NCBI GenBank assembly: GCA_032622095.1
Contig: CP136065.1
Span: forward strand, 219,524,151 to 219,588,150
DNA length: 64,000 nt
Direction: 5' to 3'
DNA from: Siphonodentalium dalli
Taxonomy: Eukaryota; Mollusca; Scaphopoda; Gadilida; Siphonodentaliidae
In this document: positions 45,626 to 57,520 of the stretch, piece by piece
How positions within the stretch are numbered: position 1 is the stretch's first letter
How the letters are laid out: each line of letters begins with the position of its first letter
Notes under the pieces: generated by a model
What the model was told of the DNA's origin: nothing
The model's database searches: none
Seen by the model: the letters and a program-made list of their open reading frames with translations, nothing else
Made by a program: the position numbers and the translations under genes

Positions 45626-46110
45626 TTGGTGATCTAGTGAGCTATGGCCAAACTGCTCAGATTTCAGGATAACCAAGTGATACTAAAAGTTCACTTCAAA
45701 ATGTTTAATTTTGATTTATAGTACATATTTCAGCAATATATGAAGGGGCTTTTATATACTTTCTTCTGTAATTCCATCAGCCTAACTATTGACAATTCTG
45801 AAATGCATCTCTGACATCAGGACAATGAACAGGGTATGATTCTTGCAAACTGCAAGGCAACGTTCAGTCCCATCACTATGCTGGTCTGATCACTGCCATC
45901 ACGTATACAGAATGTAAGGAAATTTAACATTTTTTAGTGCATGTATGATTTAAGTGCATGTATGATTAATTTTTGCATTATTCTGAGAAACAGAACTGTC
46001 AATATTCATTTGTAAATTGGCCAGATCTTATCAGAATGAATTGAAACTGACACAAGTATTAAATAAAATATATTAAATTTAATAACATTCTGTATACGTG
46101 ATTGTCAGAT
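45626..46110. repeat. Stretch containing an inverted pair ATCACGTATACAGAATGT
   Basis: ATCACGTATACAGAATGT at 45898-45915 and its complement at 46085-46102 may be ends of a small element of about 205 bp. Otherwise AT-rich and empty. Confidence 0.5.
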
Positions 46111-46114
46111 TTTT

Positions 46115-46500
46115 TTACCCTGTGCCAATGCATTCTCTTATATATGCGAGTCGACCATAGGTCGCCTCGCATATATAAGAGAATGCATTGGCCTAACAAT
46201 TTTTTATCATTTTGTTTAAATAAATGTTTCTTACAATTTTTAGGACATAAAATAAAAAATATCCATTAATACCCTACAGGGAGCCCCACACATATATTGA
46301 AGCATATAGAAGAGTGTCGTCTGCTCATGTTTGTCTGGGGCTCTGTATGGGTGAAATAATAAAATTGTTAAAGAATACAAGAAAAAAATTAAAAATTATT
46401 AAAATTGTAAAAAATTGTTAGGCCAATGCATTCTCTTATATATGCGAGGCGACCTATGGTCGACTCGCATATATAAGAGAATGCATTGGCACAGGGTAAC
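46115..46500. mobile_element. Double-hairpin core element with ACCCTGTG ends
   Basis: ACCCTGTG + hairpin 46125-46191 ... hairpin 46423-46489 + CACAGGGT. It has no family A termini, so the hairpin core stands alone here. The core contains the GAGCCCCACACATATAT / TGTCTGGGGCTC block. Confidence 0.85.
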
Positions 46501-46811
46501 TGAACTCTAACTTACAGTTTGTAATTGTTGATGTGATACTTGTTATGTTGTCGGCATGTTGACAGTATTATCTGTACTTGTTTTGTTATATAAATAATTT
46601 CTAATATACCTTTATTGTATATACATGTTGTTGCATGTTATCTCTGACACATTTTAATATCAAATAAATTCCTTGAATTCCATTGAACTGACGTGTGCTC
46701 ATTTGTCAAAAATCTCTGAATGTCTTCATTATCCCTCGAAAATGTAGATTAGCAGGTATATAGAATGGATTTCGGTCATCCGTAACTACTTCCGACCTCT
46801 ATCAGAATGGG

Positions 46812-48200
46812 TTATGTCAATTCATTATACCCCCACTTTTGAAGAAAATGGGGGGTATACTGGATTGACTGCGTCTGTCCGTCACGTTTTCTCCCTCCGT
46901 GTGTCCGTCCGTCCATCCGTCCGACCTCATAACTCGAACAACTATGAACGGATTTCAATAATTTTTTGTATGCAATCTCCTTAGGACTGCCTCTCCGCAT
47001 GATGCTAATTGCGGTTCGGTCCGGTTTAAGTTACGCCTCATTTTCGACTTATTTTGACTTAGAAAGTTCTGTCCGACTTAATAACTTTAACAAATATGAA
47101 CCCGTTTCAATAATTTTTGGTATACATGCTTCTCACAATACCCTCTCTACATGATGGGGCTAGGGATTGGCTCAGACTGTTTTTCGTAATATTACACTTC
47201 ATTTTCGTCTTATTTTGACTTAGAAAGTTCTGTCCGACTTAATAACTTTAACAAATATGAACCGATTTCAATAATTTTTGGTATACATGCTTCCCACAAC
47301 ACCCTCTCTACATGATGCGGCTCAAGGTTGGCTCGGACTGTTTTTCCTAACATTACACTTCATTTTCGACTTATTTTGACTTTTTTGTGGATGCTTTTCT
47401 CCCTGGAGTTGTGTGCCTTCTTAGCAGAAGTTTGGTTTGACTGACGAAACACTCGACAAAAGCCATCTTAGATGTTAAGGTTGCGTTTCATTTTCTACCC
47501 TTTTTTGGGTTTCTGCAATCATTCGAACAAATATGAACCACTTTGAATATTTTTTTCTGTACAAGCTTCTTGCGACACCATATCGATATTATTAATCCAA
47601 ATTTTTCTTTAAAGTTAAAAATCTATTTTGTTGGGTTTACGGATAATGCGGGTTGAATTAGCTACGGTGGGGGTATGCTAGCACTCGAGTGCACACCTCT
47701 TGTTTGTTTCAGAGTTGTGGCCCTAAAAGTGAAAATCCATCGGTTCCAACCTTGGATCTCTGTCATCATGAGTCCATTCATTGACCCCCAAATTTTTTTT
47801 TGTGGGGGGGGGGGGGGGTGTGCTATTAAAATAGCTGGTGTCCATCCGTGCGGAAAGTATCCGGATGTGAACTTTAGTATGAGAGTTTATCAGCTCAAAA
47901 CACAGGTCAAGTTCGAATATGAGGTTTGGTCAGTCCAATTTTGCTGGCGTTATGGCCCCTTTTTGTCCCCCCGAAAAAAAATTCGGGGGACTATTAAAAT
48001 AGCCGGTGTCCATCCGTGCGTGTATCCGTCCGTCCGGAAATGGTTTCCGGATGATAACTTTAGTTTCGGTTATTAGATCAAAATCAATGCGAGAGTTGTG
48101 GCCCTTTTTCGACTTGTTTTACTTAGAAAATTTCTCACTTTTTCGGTTTCCGGGTGATATCTCAAGTTTGGATCCTTGATTATGTTTACCCTCACCATAG
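46812..48200. repeat. Dispersed GTCCGTCC repeats
   Basis: Begins TATACCCCCACTTTTGAAG / GGGGGGTATACTGG. It has repeated ACTTAATAACTTTAACAAATATGAAC-type units at about 47060 and 47230, then a second unit from about 47790 with GGTGTCCATCCGTGCG. G15 at 47804-47818. No gene. Confidence 0.6.
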
Positions 48201-48289
48201 TATGGTAAACATAGTGTCGTTGTCCGGATTGACCACTCGAAAAAATATTCACTCTTAAAAAATTTTTTTAGATTGAATTCCTTGCTCAA

Positions 48290-48370
48290 TTTAACAAAAA
48301 AATATTATATATATATATATAATTTTTTTTTTTTTTTTAAAGAATTTTTTTTTTAAGTTAACAAAATTTG
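48290..48370. repeat. Low-complexity A/T block
   Basis: (TA)n at about 48306-48322 followed by a T run and mixed T/A tract. Confidence 0.8.
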
Positions 48371-49190
48371 AAAAACTGCACCATTATAACTCTGCCAAGG
48401 GTACCCCGAGTCACCACACCAAATTTGTTTAAATCGGTCCAAAATCTTGTGTTATGTACTGGTAAATTTGTTTGGAGCGACATTTAATCCAATTCACCAA
48501 TTTCATCCCATGCCTTTGGACTACTTAGCTATTGATGAGGCTATATTATTTTCTGATGTCTCGTATGCCAATGTGCAGATAATCTGATAAAGAAAACTAT
48601 GGTATCTAATTTAAAATAAAGATTCAACAATACACATCACATTATATTAACAGTAGACTTGCACAGCTGAAGATATCACTCTACAGATGGTCTGAGGTCA
48701 TTATAAATGTTATTGGTTTAATAGAGATGTCAGCTTTCTATAACATAAACAATTCCTGTGATTTGTTGACAGCTCTGCTATATAATTGATATTAATTGGT
48801 CAACAGTGAGGTGGCTTATCTTGATCTATATTGTTGGTAGAATTTGATACATTATCATTGTAAACTTAAATTGGACTCTCTTAACCCAAGTCCAGGTCAC
48901 CTTTCACATTTAACCCAAGGCTGTGGTGGTGCAGCATTACAGATCATGTACCAGTGCATTCTCTTATATAAATGCTAGTGACCCATAAATTCCAATAATT
49001 TGTGTTATGTACATTTGTCTATAATAGTACATAACAGTATATATACTCTATAATTCAACACCAAAACTCTCATTTATGATTCCGATCATAGTAATTTACT
49101 ATCGCCAAGGGATGGGTTAACATCTGCCGATCGTGATCAGCCTCTCATTGACTTAGAATCTGTCCATTCGGAACTTTTCAGGATAACTTT
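48371..49190. other. Non-coding stretch with a family C remnant
   Basis: 48911-48990 keeps GTGGTGCAGCATTACAGATC then ACCAGTGCATTCTCTTATAT from a family C right side. The rest is unassigned. Confidence 0.45.
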
Positions 49191-49194
49191 TTAT

Positions 49195-49525
49195 TTTGGG
49201 GTAACCAAATTTGCTATGTGAGTTTATGAGCTCAAAATACAGGTCAAGTTCAAATATGGGTTCGGTCCGCCCATTTTTTCCGGAGTTATGGCACCTTTTC
49301 AAATTATAATTTTGTCATTTTCAGGTTTCCGGGTGATAACTTTAATTTGTGTGATCGGATCTGAACCAAATTTGGTATGTGAGGTTATCAGCTGCAAATA
49401 CAGGTGAAGTTTGAAAATGGGTTTCAGTCCACCCATTCTTTCCGGAGTTGTGGTCCTTGTCGACTTAGAATTTGCTGATTATTTTGGTTTCCGGATTTTA
49501 ACTTGAGTTGTAATCTGATTGTTCA
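49195..49525. repeat. Dispersed repeat, two tandem units
   Basis: TATGTGAGTTTATGAGCTCAAAATACAGGT and TATGTGAGGTTATCAGCTGC..ATACAGGT open related units that continue with GGTTTCAGTCCACCCATT-type words. Shared with 25.2 and 47.9 kb. Confidence 0.6.
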
Positions 49526-49582
49526 ACTGAATCTCTTGATATTTACTACATGGTTCAAATTTCAGAGAACAAAGGCCAAGTT

Positions 49583-49680
49583 TGAGAGCTTTCCGGTGAA
49601 TGGCAACAAGCCATATTTCTGACTAAATCCTGAAAATTTACCCATAATTCTGCTGTGGTTAAGGAGTCGATTATTTAGGT
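49583..49680. mobile_element. Family D fragment, right arm only
   Basis: GAGAGCTTTCCGGTGAATGG to GGAGTCGATTATTTAGG; the left arm is absent. Confidence 0.85.
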
Positions 49681-50258
49681 GTAGAGAATAATCAATTGAT
49701 TGAACTAGTGACATGATTATTCTTGAGAGGCAGGGACGTTGTACAAACAAGCGCGTTTTTATAAATTAGTCCCTGTCTGGAATGAATTATTTCACTTCAC
49801 CAGTTCAATCATTTTGATGTTTGAATTGAAAATAAATAATATAGAAGATATGTTTTAATTGAAACATCCAATAACATGAACAGTGTAGAAATAAAATGCT
49901 TAAATGCTTTACAAAATTGGCAAAACATAACTTGTTACAAATCGGATAAGCAAAATACAGATGAAAGCCTCACTTATACCAACCTTCACCTTTTGTAATA
50001 TTCATAATACTGGGTGCCAAAGGACAAAGCCAGATCTGAGGCCTGGTTCATATTTAGTTAGATAACCCTTTCTATACAAATAGATTCTCCAGTTCAGGTA
50101 TAAAAGAATACATTGGAATGGTCTATTATTCATTTGGGGTGGTGCTCAGAAAAAATGAGCAGATGACAGACAAGCAAAGATACTAAAATAACAGGTTTCA
50201 TTTTTCATAGGAGGGAAATGTTCAGATAATAAGCTCAACAGACCAACTTGTCATTTGT

Positions 50259-50648
50259 TTAACCCTTTACCCAACAGAACGGCCCTGTGCCAATGCATTC
50301 TCTTATATATGCGAGTCGACCATAGGTCGCCTCGCATATATAAGAGAATGCATTGGCTTAACACATTAAAAATTATAAAATTGTTAAAGAATGTAAGAAA
50401 AAATGGTAAAAAAAGATTTTTTTTAGGCCAATGCATTCTCTTATATATGCGAGGCGACCTATGGTCGACTCGCATATATAAGAGAATGCATTGGCACAGG
50501 GCATAACTGTAACTATCACAATGTGGTCAAGGAGCCGGTTCCAATGATATCCATATGTGTATGGTTCTATTGAGACAGAACGAAGATATTTTAGGCTGTT
50601 GAAGCTTTATTTGGCCGGTTTTGGCCGGTTTGTTGGGTAAAGGGTTAA
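50259..50648. mobile_element. TTAA double-hairpin MITE, family A (copy 8), nested in G
   Basis: TTAA at both borders, inserted at GTTTAAC/TTAACTTATT of family G. Two intact hairpins. Confidence 0.93.
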
Positions 50649-50691
50649 CTTATTATTTGTACATTTTCTATGGGAACTACCTGTCAATTAC

Positions 50692-50905
50692 TACAGTAAT
50701 GCCCTAAATAATCGACTCCTTAACCATAGCAGAATTATGCATAACTTTTCAGGATTTAGTAGGAAATATGGCTTGTTGCCATTCATCGGAATCTCAGTGA
50801 GAGCTTTCCGATGAATGGCAACAAGCCATATTTCCGACTAAATCCTGAAAAGTTACCCATAATTCTTCTGTGGTTAAGGAGTCGATTATTTAGGCCATTA
50901 CTGTA
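50692..50905. mobile_element. Family D foldback (copy 4), nested in G
   Basis: TACAGTAATGCCCTAAATAA to GGCCATTACTGTA. Tip shortened (GGAATCTCAGTGAGAGC). Confidence 0.92.
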
Positions 50906-50938
50906 CATGTATTTATTACAGAAAGGGTTATTTGGGGT

Positions 50939-51182
50939 TTAACCCTTTGAGTGCCAGGTCGATTTTTGTATCAACCCATATACCCTGTGCCAATGCATTC
51001 TCTTATATATGCGAGTTGACCATAGGTCGCCTCGCATATATAAGAGAACGCATTGGCCTAACAATTTTTTATTTTTTTTTACAATTTTTTACAATTTTAA
51101 TAATTTATTCTTATATTCTTTAACAGACTTATTTTGTAGGTTTAGGGCCGATGAGATCGGCCCCTGGCACTCAAAGGGTTAA
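50939..51182. mobile_element. TTAA element family B with one captured hairpin (reverse)
   Basis: TTAACCCTTTGAGTGCCAGG left, CTGGCACTCAAAGGGTTAA right, TTAA on both sides. CAACCCATATACCCTGTG leads straight into hairpin 50990-51056. The far end has the small palindrome GGGCCGATGAGATCGGCCC. Confidence 0.92.
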
Positions 51183-51229
51183 TGTCACTTTCTAGAGCTA
51201 TGGTCATATCATGACTTAAAGAGGAGACC

Positions 51230-51493
51230 TAAACCCCTTCCATGAATGGAGCTTCCTGAATTTTTTTGAAAACTCTGTGCCAATGCAATCTCTGTTATAT
51301 CTGAGTCTCACATAGGGAGCCTCGCATATATAAGAGTATACACTGGCCAAACAATATTTACATTGACATTGTAAGCTAGTGCATTCTCTTATACATGCAA
51401 GGCTCCCTATGGGAGACTCGCATATATACGAGAATGCACAGGCACATGATCGATAACGCTGCACCAGCGCAGCTCCCCTTATGAATGAGTTAA
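51230..51493. mobile_element. Family C double-hairpin MITE (copy 4, worn)
   Basis: CCATGAATGGAGCTTCCTG left; CAGCTCCCCTTATGAATGAGTTAA right. Both hairpins are of the CTCCC/GGGAG type with scattered substitutions. Confidence 0.8.
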
Positions 51494-51649
51494 TTACTCT
51501 TCCCACTATTAGAAGGCTTTAACGTCAGGCAGTGACTGATGTGGTCCTATATTTTACTCCATGCTGGAACATGTCCCAAGTCTTAGACCATAAACATGTG
51601 CCATCATGCCGAAGAAACACATTTCTAAAAGAGCAATCAATATCAGCCT

Positions 51650-52040
51650 AAAATGCCTGTCATTTACAGAATGAGGTCCCCAGAGGGTAAATTTGGTGAT
51701 GCTATCCCACATAGCGGGCTAGCATCACCAAATTCACCCACTGGGGACCTCATTCTGAATGGCCTCATCTGCTATGGGAGACATAGACTCAGATTGATGT
51801 TCCCCAATGGTGAATATTGTGATGTACACCCATTGGGAACCTCGATTATGCATTGTGTCATCTGCCAAAAGAAATAGAATCTATGTGAAGAAGTTTTTAT
51901 AGAAATTTTATAATAAAGAAACTTTCCAGAGAAGATGAGGGAATTTGGTGATGGTAGCCCACTTTGCGCGATAGCGTCACTAAATTCACCCTCTGGGGAC
52001 CTAATTCTGCAAATGACAGGCACACTAAACTCAGGCTTGA
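51650..52040. mobile_element. CAAGCCTTGAAATAG family, long form (copy 9)
   Basis: Left hairpin at about 51665-51757; interior with GTTCCCCAATGGTGAATATT; right arm only; right end AATGACAGGCACACTAAACTCAGGCTTG. Confidence 0.75.
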
Positions 52041-52190
52041 TGAAGATTCCCAACTGGCAAGAATATGTTTACCTTCAAACCAACACATATAAGATTTTAG
52101 AAGGCCAAGACAATATCTCTATTTCAAGAAATATGAGCCCAAAACAGAATAAATGAGATCCCAGCACAACTGTTGAAGTTATGATATGAA

Positions 52191-52640
52191 CAGACACCAT
52201 ACAGACAAAAAAGCCAACATTTCCAGATAAACAAAGATGAATAACTCTAGAATGGAAAATCCGAACAAAACGATGGAACCCTCTATTGAATGCCCTCATA
52301 GTAGTGAATATCCATACCAAATTTAATTGAGATCCGAGCACTACTGTTCATGTTATGACATGAACAGACACCAGACGGACCAAAAATCCAACATTTCCAG
52401 ATAAACAAAGATGAATAACTCTAGAATGGAAAATCCGAACAAAACGATGGAACCCTCTATTTAATGTCCTCATAGTAGTGAACATCCATACCCAATTTCA
52501 TTGAGATCCGAGTACTATTGTTCAAGTTATGACATGAACAGACATCGGCCGGACGTACGGACGGACGGACGCACGGACGGACGGACGGACGGACAGGTGC
52601 AAAACAGTATACCCCCCTTTTTTTTTTAAAAGGGGGTATA
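52191..52640. repeat. 174-bp tandem duplication with a (GGAC)n tract
   Basis: CAGACACCAKACRGACMAA starts units at 52191 and 52365 and a truncated third at 52539, which runs into ACGGACGGACGCACGGACGG and a C/T tract (ACCCCCCTTTTTTTTTTAAA). The end pairs with the TATACCCCC start of the 46.8 kb repeat, so the two are opposite ends of one family. Confidence 0.82.
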
Positions 52641-53484
52641 AATATACAAAGGAGTGCGACTGAGGGTGAAACCATAATGTTTACAAATTGTTTCATGCAT
52701 ATATGACATTTATTGTGCCAAGAAGACTGCATAATGTGGATATTTTAAATGAACGTTGATCTTTAACAGTTGACTTCCCCCACAATATGTGATGAGTCGA
52801 GGCGATTCTCTAAAACTTCAAACTACTCAGCCTTCTGAGTGAATGGTGAGAGCAAAATGATAAGGCTCCAATCTTATAAATTACCATAATTCAATATGTT
52901 ATGTCAATATTAATGGACAAGTTACTGGATATTCGTAAACTAGATGGCCGAGACCATTTAGTTGACAAATGTGCCGTCATGAGTCCATTAACTGACTTAA
53001 AACACACTTTAATAATATACAAGGAGAAATGACATTTATACAGATGAACAGTTCCGATAAATGAGATGTTTACAAAACATTTTCGAGTGAGAGGTAATTG
53101 CGTGTGGACTTTGAATATAAAGGATGGTATAACGTGCCCATTCGGAGAAATAGAAGGTCGAGGTAGAACAAAGGGGCTGGGTTTTAACCTTTTCGCTGCT
53201 AAACGACATTATGACATCGTGTGCTGGGCTCTTGACGTTATTGTCATTTTCCAGTGGAAAAATATAACGGGAATATCACAAAAACCATAAAAGTGACTCA
53301 GTTGAAAAGCTATTATCTTTACAATCGTGGAACATCATACACTGTTCGAAACTTCGAGATACAGTTATTCAGATGCACCTATCTGAGTTCCAGTTATGAA
53401 TAACGACCTACTGCTAGTGTGCTGAAGTAGATCTGTAGTACCTATGGACCATATAGCACACAACGTGCCCTTTTACGCCTGTAA
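52641..53484. other. Stretch with no recognised feature
   Basis: A 74-codon open frame on + near 53066-53290 has no recognisable motif or flanking splice support. No repeat ends. Confidence 0.35.
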
Positions 53485-53682
53485 TACAGTGATGCCCTAA
53501 TTAATCGACTTCATAACCACAGCAGAATTATGGGTAATTTTTCAGGATTTAGTCGGAAATATGGCTTGTTGCCATTCATCGGAAAGCTCTAATGGCAACA
53601 AGCCATATTTCCGACTAAATCCTGAAAAGTTACCCATAATTCTGGTGTGGTTATGGAGTCGATTAATTAGGGCATTACTGTA
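53485..53682. mobile_element. Family D foldback (copy 5, tip deleted)
   Basis: TACAGTGATGCCCTAATTAA to AGGGCATTACTGTA. The tip is cut to AAAGCTCTAATGGC, so the right arm has lost about 18 bp. Confidence 0.9.
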
Positions 53683-54385
53683 GTTATGGACGTCATAGCA
53701 GCAAAGAGGTTATATAGGATGATTTTTCTCAACATGTCAGCCATGTTCTATTTTCAATTCATTTTCAGATCATTTCAGTATCATGCTGTTGAGAATTGTT
53801 GAAGAATTCAGGTTCGAGCTTTCAAATGTTGATTTTAGGCTTTAGACCAATCACATTACATGTCAGACATGAAGACAGAAAGTTGTCAGAAACTGTGTGA
53901 GATATTTTGTACATATTAAATCAATTAAAAATACATGTACCGTGCAAACAGTGCATTAATATACCATAAATATTGACAAGAATATCACAAAAACAGGGGC
54001 AGGTCTACCCTATACATAATTCAATATCAGTACAAATTCACAAATGAAAATCATACCAGTCGGCTTCATAGTTGTAGGTACATACACACGGAACAATCAA
54101 CAAAATATCAACAATTTTGTTGAAAGTTTGAAATCTGCTGTCCTTTCCAGAAATACATGATGTAGTCCTTAATTTTTTATTTTTATGAAAAATCAAGGGT
54201 TCTATACAAATAAGATTAAGTTGACAATATCTACGCTGAACCTGGTTAAATTGCGGAAAATTACCAATAAGCATTATAATGATATCCCTGATCCAGATGC
54301 ATCATCAATAAGTCACGTGATAGATATTCATATGAACAATTGTACATCACAATTCCAGATCTGATCTGTCCTGAATTCAATGATA
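53683..54385. other. AT-rich stretch with no recognised feature
   Basis: No transposon ends or credible gene. Confidence 0.35.
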
Positions 54386-54394
54386 ATAGTTTAA

Positions 54395-54690
54395 TCAACA
54401 TTACACTTAAATTTGACAGTATATTTCTCTGTTTAGTGAACATTACAGTTAAATTTGATAGTTTACTGAACATTGGAGTTAAATTTGACAACTTATTGAA
54501 CATAGCAGTTAAATTTGACAGTATATTTCTCTGTTTAGTGAACATTACAGTTCAATTTGACAACTTATTGAACATTGCAGTTAAATTTGATACTACCGGT
54601 ATATTTCCATTTATTGAAAATTATAATTAAATTTGACAGTATATTTCCGTTTATTGAACATTATAGTTGAATTTGACAGTATATTTATCA
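54395..54690. repeat. Minisatellite with 30- and 42-bp units
   Basis: GAACATTACAGTTAAATTTG-type units. Short ones (30 bp) continue with ACAACTTATT; longer ones (42 bp) with ACAGTATATTTCTCTG. About eight to nine units. Confidence 0.88.
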
Positions 54691-55132
54691 GTTTTTTCTG
54701 GAACAATGGGATGGTGTGGGCATCATGTGGCTCAATGCACATCCACATTAATGAGTAAGCATTAGTGAAGCAAAAATACATTTTTATGATAACAATATAT
54801 GTATGCCTTTCTGAATTACATTGTGGGCGGGCATCACAGCTCATTCGTAAACAACAAATTCTTAAATCAGCATTTTTCGAAAGTGGGAGTAGTATTAGTA
54901 AAATATTCATACAAAATATTTCAGATTCTTCTTTTTATCATAGTTATCCTGTGACTAGCTGAAACAGACTTCCTTCGGGCATGGAATGATATGCTATTAG
55001 AAATGAGAAATGGAATTTACACTATACAAGGCCACCATTCGTTGATGCAGGTTAAAATTTCAATAATTTGTTTAAGTTTAAAGTGAATCGCGATAAGCAT
55101 ATTCAATTTAATCAATCTAATGTATCATCAAG
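54691..55132. other. Stretch with no recognised feature
   Basis: No repeat ends or gene seen. Confidence 0.35.
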
Positions 55133-55336
55133 TACAGTAATACCCTAAATAATAGAATCCTTAACCACAGTAGAATTATGGTTACTTTTCAGGATTTAGT
55201 CATAAATATGGCTTGTTGCCATTCATCGGAAAGCTCTCACAGAGCTTTCCGATGAATGGCAACAAGCCATATTTCCGACTAAATCCTGAAAAGTTACCCA
55301 TACTTCTGCTGTGGTTAAGGAGTCAATTATTTAGGG
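55133..55336. mobile_element. Family D foldback (copy 6)
   Basis: TACAGTAATACCCTAAATAA to AGGGCATTACTGTA; tip GCTCTCACAGAGC. Confidence 0.92.
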
Positions 55337-55705
55337 CATTACTGTAGTGTGAGAAAAAATTGTGATATGCATCGAATCATTACAGGGGTGAATTGATACA
55401 GCCCTAATAGTCTGGTGATCTATAATCAGGTCATATCAATATTGGTGAATTACTGGTGGAATGCACATCGTATCAACAGGCGAGTCCTATTTTGCCATCA
55501 CCACTGATTAGTTATATGCGTCGACAACTTGTGCAAATGAAAGCAATTGAGTTGAGATTTGAGATCAATATTAAATAATTTAGAAGCAACTATTCACATG
55601 TGTTTATTACAAAAGAAGAATCTCATTAATAAAACATGTTTTACCCAGAACCATGTGTCAGATCCACAATACTGATGGAATGACAATGCCCTTAATATTA
55701 TAACT
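55337..55705. other. Stretch with no recognised feature
   Basis: Lies between two family D elements; AT-rich; no gene seen. Confidence 0.35.
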
Positions 55706-55709
55706 CTGA

Positions 55710-55926
55710 TACAGTAATGCCCTAATTAATCGACTCCTTAACCACAGCAGAATTATGGGTAACTTTTCAGGATTTAGTCGTAAATATGGCTTGTTGCCAT
55801 TCATCGGAAAGCTCTCGGGGAGAGCTTTCCGATGAATGGCAACAAGCCATATTTCCGACTAAATCGTGAAGAGTTACCCATAATTCTGCTGTGGTTAAGG
55901 AGTCGATTACTTAGAGCATTACTGTA
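55710..55926. mobile_element. Family D foldback (copy 7)
   Basis: TACAGTAATGCCCTAATTAA to AGCATTACTGTA; tip GCTCTCGGGGAGAGC. Confidence 0.93.
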
Positions 55927-56700
55927 TGCACTAAGATGCACAATCCAATTTAATGCTCCTAAATTACATACCTCTTCGGAGGTAACAAATATTTGATCCA
56001 AGTCAAGGAACCCACCCATTAAAGACATATTATGGACTTGTTCGGTGCGAGAAACTGATAAGTTAGTACTCAGGCGCTATGCCAAGTGTGGGAATGTAGC
56101 ATTCTACTAGCATTACAGAAAATTTCAAAGAAATAAACCATAACGCTCCATAGATATCATTGTCTGAACTACGCTGTATTGTAAATATTTACATCTAGAT
56201 TCGGAACGATGCGATCGGCGATAAACTAACGCAAATTATTTCGCCAATGAGAGTCATTGCATTTAATTAATATATAAGAATGATGTGTGGGTACTGTAAA
56301 TTTGGATTAATATGCGGAAAAATAACTACTTTAAACAATATTTTTCTCTGGTTCTATTTGATCACCCTAAAGGAGTGTTTCACATCACTTTAAAGCTCAG
56401 AGTTATCAGATATAAATTTTTGAAATCTATTATTTTTCACCACCTGGAATATTTGGCGGCCTGGCAAATATTCGACAAATGCCGACCAACATTACTCTCG
56501 ACAGAAAATTGCGTTGAACAAAAAGTTGATATATAAAACTTTTTTGGAAATTTTATACAATAGTTGACAGTGGTTAGCATTATTTTTTGTCAATTAATCA
56601 ATTCTGATAACTGTAGCAGCATTTCAAGAAATGCTGTTGTTGGAATCTGATGATATGGTGACCATCGAATCAGATTGTTTACCTCTAACAAGTTGACTGC
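55927..56700. mobile_element. Diverged family F element split by family J
   Basis: TTTGATCCAAGTCAAGGAACCC before, and AGCTCAGAGTTATCAGATAT after, the insertion at 56019-56402 are contiguous in family F (compare 33395-33460). It ends CAGATTGTTTACCTCTAAC. Confidence 0.75.
56019..56402. mobile_element. TTAA element family J (copy 1), nested in F
   Basis: TTAAAGACATATTATGGAC at the left, TGTTTCACATCACTTTAA at the right. 376 bp, no long frame. A second copy is at 61443-61824. Confidence 0.85.
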
Positions 56701-56915
56701 CGAATCCCATTCAATTACATGCAAAAATTATGAAACCACTCCTGTGCAGCAGTCAATGTATTAAGCACAAATCATTTACTCAAACATATATCATTAAATC
56801 CTTTATGCTGAAGCACAATTTATTCATAAGAAAACATGTAAATTAAGTTATAGTAGTTGGTGTGAATTTAGCAAATGGTTGGTATATTTATGTAGCTCAC
56901 TGGGTTAGTGGAGGG
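56701..56915. other. Short unassigned stretch
   Basis: AT-rich, no recognised feature. Confidence 0.35.
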
Positions 56916-56919
56916 CAAG

Positions 56920-57260
56920 CATGGATATAGTGTCTTCTATTTGCAGAATGAGGTCCCCAGAGGGTGAATTTAGTGATAATATCCTGCATGGCGGTATAGC
57001 ATCAACAAATTCACCTTCTGGGAACCTCATGCTGTTTAGGCCTCATCTTCTGGGAAGTATCTATAGTCTAAATTCCAAATAAGACACTTTCTATATCCCC
57101 TAATTTGCAGAAGATAGAATGCATAATCGAGGTGACTAATGGGTGAACATCACCAACTTCAACTGAGGATCTTCAATCTGATCAAGGTCTCCAGTAACTA
57201 AATTCACCCTCTGGGGACCTCAGTCTGCAAATGTCACATACTACATGTATATCCAGGCTA
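56920..57260. mobile_element. CAAGCCTTGAAATAG family, long form (copy 10, worn)
   Basis: AGAATGAGGTCCCCAGAGGG hairpin, interior with CCCCTAATTTGCAGAAGATA, and a shortened right arm. Confidence 0.72.
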
Positions 57261-57400
57261 GCATACTTTATGTAGCTGTGTGATTAAGACTAAATTATTT
57301 GAACTTACCTCACGTTTAGCAATGTTGGTTGACAATTCACTGTAACAGTTTTGTTTACATAACAATGGTTCCAACATGCATAATTTCGTTGTTGGAGAAC

Positions 57401-57518
57401 TACAGTAATGCCCCGAGAGCTTTCCAATGAATGGCAACAAGCCATATTTCCGACTAAATCCTGAAAAGTTACCCATAATTCTGCTGTGGTTAGAGTCGAT
57501 TAATTAGGGCATTACTGA
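57401..57518. mobile_element. Family D fragment with left arm deleted
   Basis: TACAGTAATGCCCC joins directly to GAGAGCTTTCCAATGAATGG; the right arm and end (AGGGCATTACTG) are intact. Confidence 0.88.
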
Positions 57519-57520
57519 AC

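Larger units (their letters stand above)
50053..50936. mobile_element. Family G element interrupted by family A and family D
   Basis: Family G (reverse) starts TTAGATAACCCTTTCTATAC and ends TTACAGAAAGGGTTA. It is split at TTAA by family A (50259-50648) and again at TA by family D (50692-50905). Outside these insertions the G sequence is continuous with the other G copies. Confidence 0.8.

Noticed and set aside
47675-48076. 133-codon open frame on the plus strand
   Set aside because: Lies entirely in dispersed GTCCGTCC-type repeat with a G15 run; no domain seen.
50255-50506. Recurrent short open frames over the hairpin elements, encoding peptides such as [20 protein letters not shown] on either strand at many loci
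   Set aside because: They arise because the 67-bp hairpin has no stops in that frame; the peptide simply repeats with the repeat and lacks any splice or start context.
53066-53290. 74-codon open frame on the plus strand as a gene
   Set aside because: No motif recognised and no flanking splice signals that would tie it to other exons.
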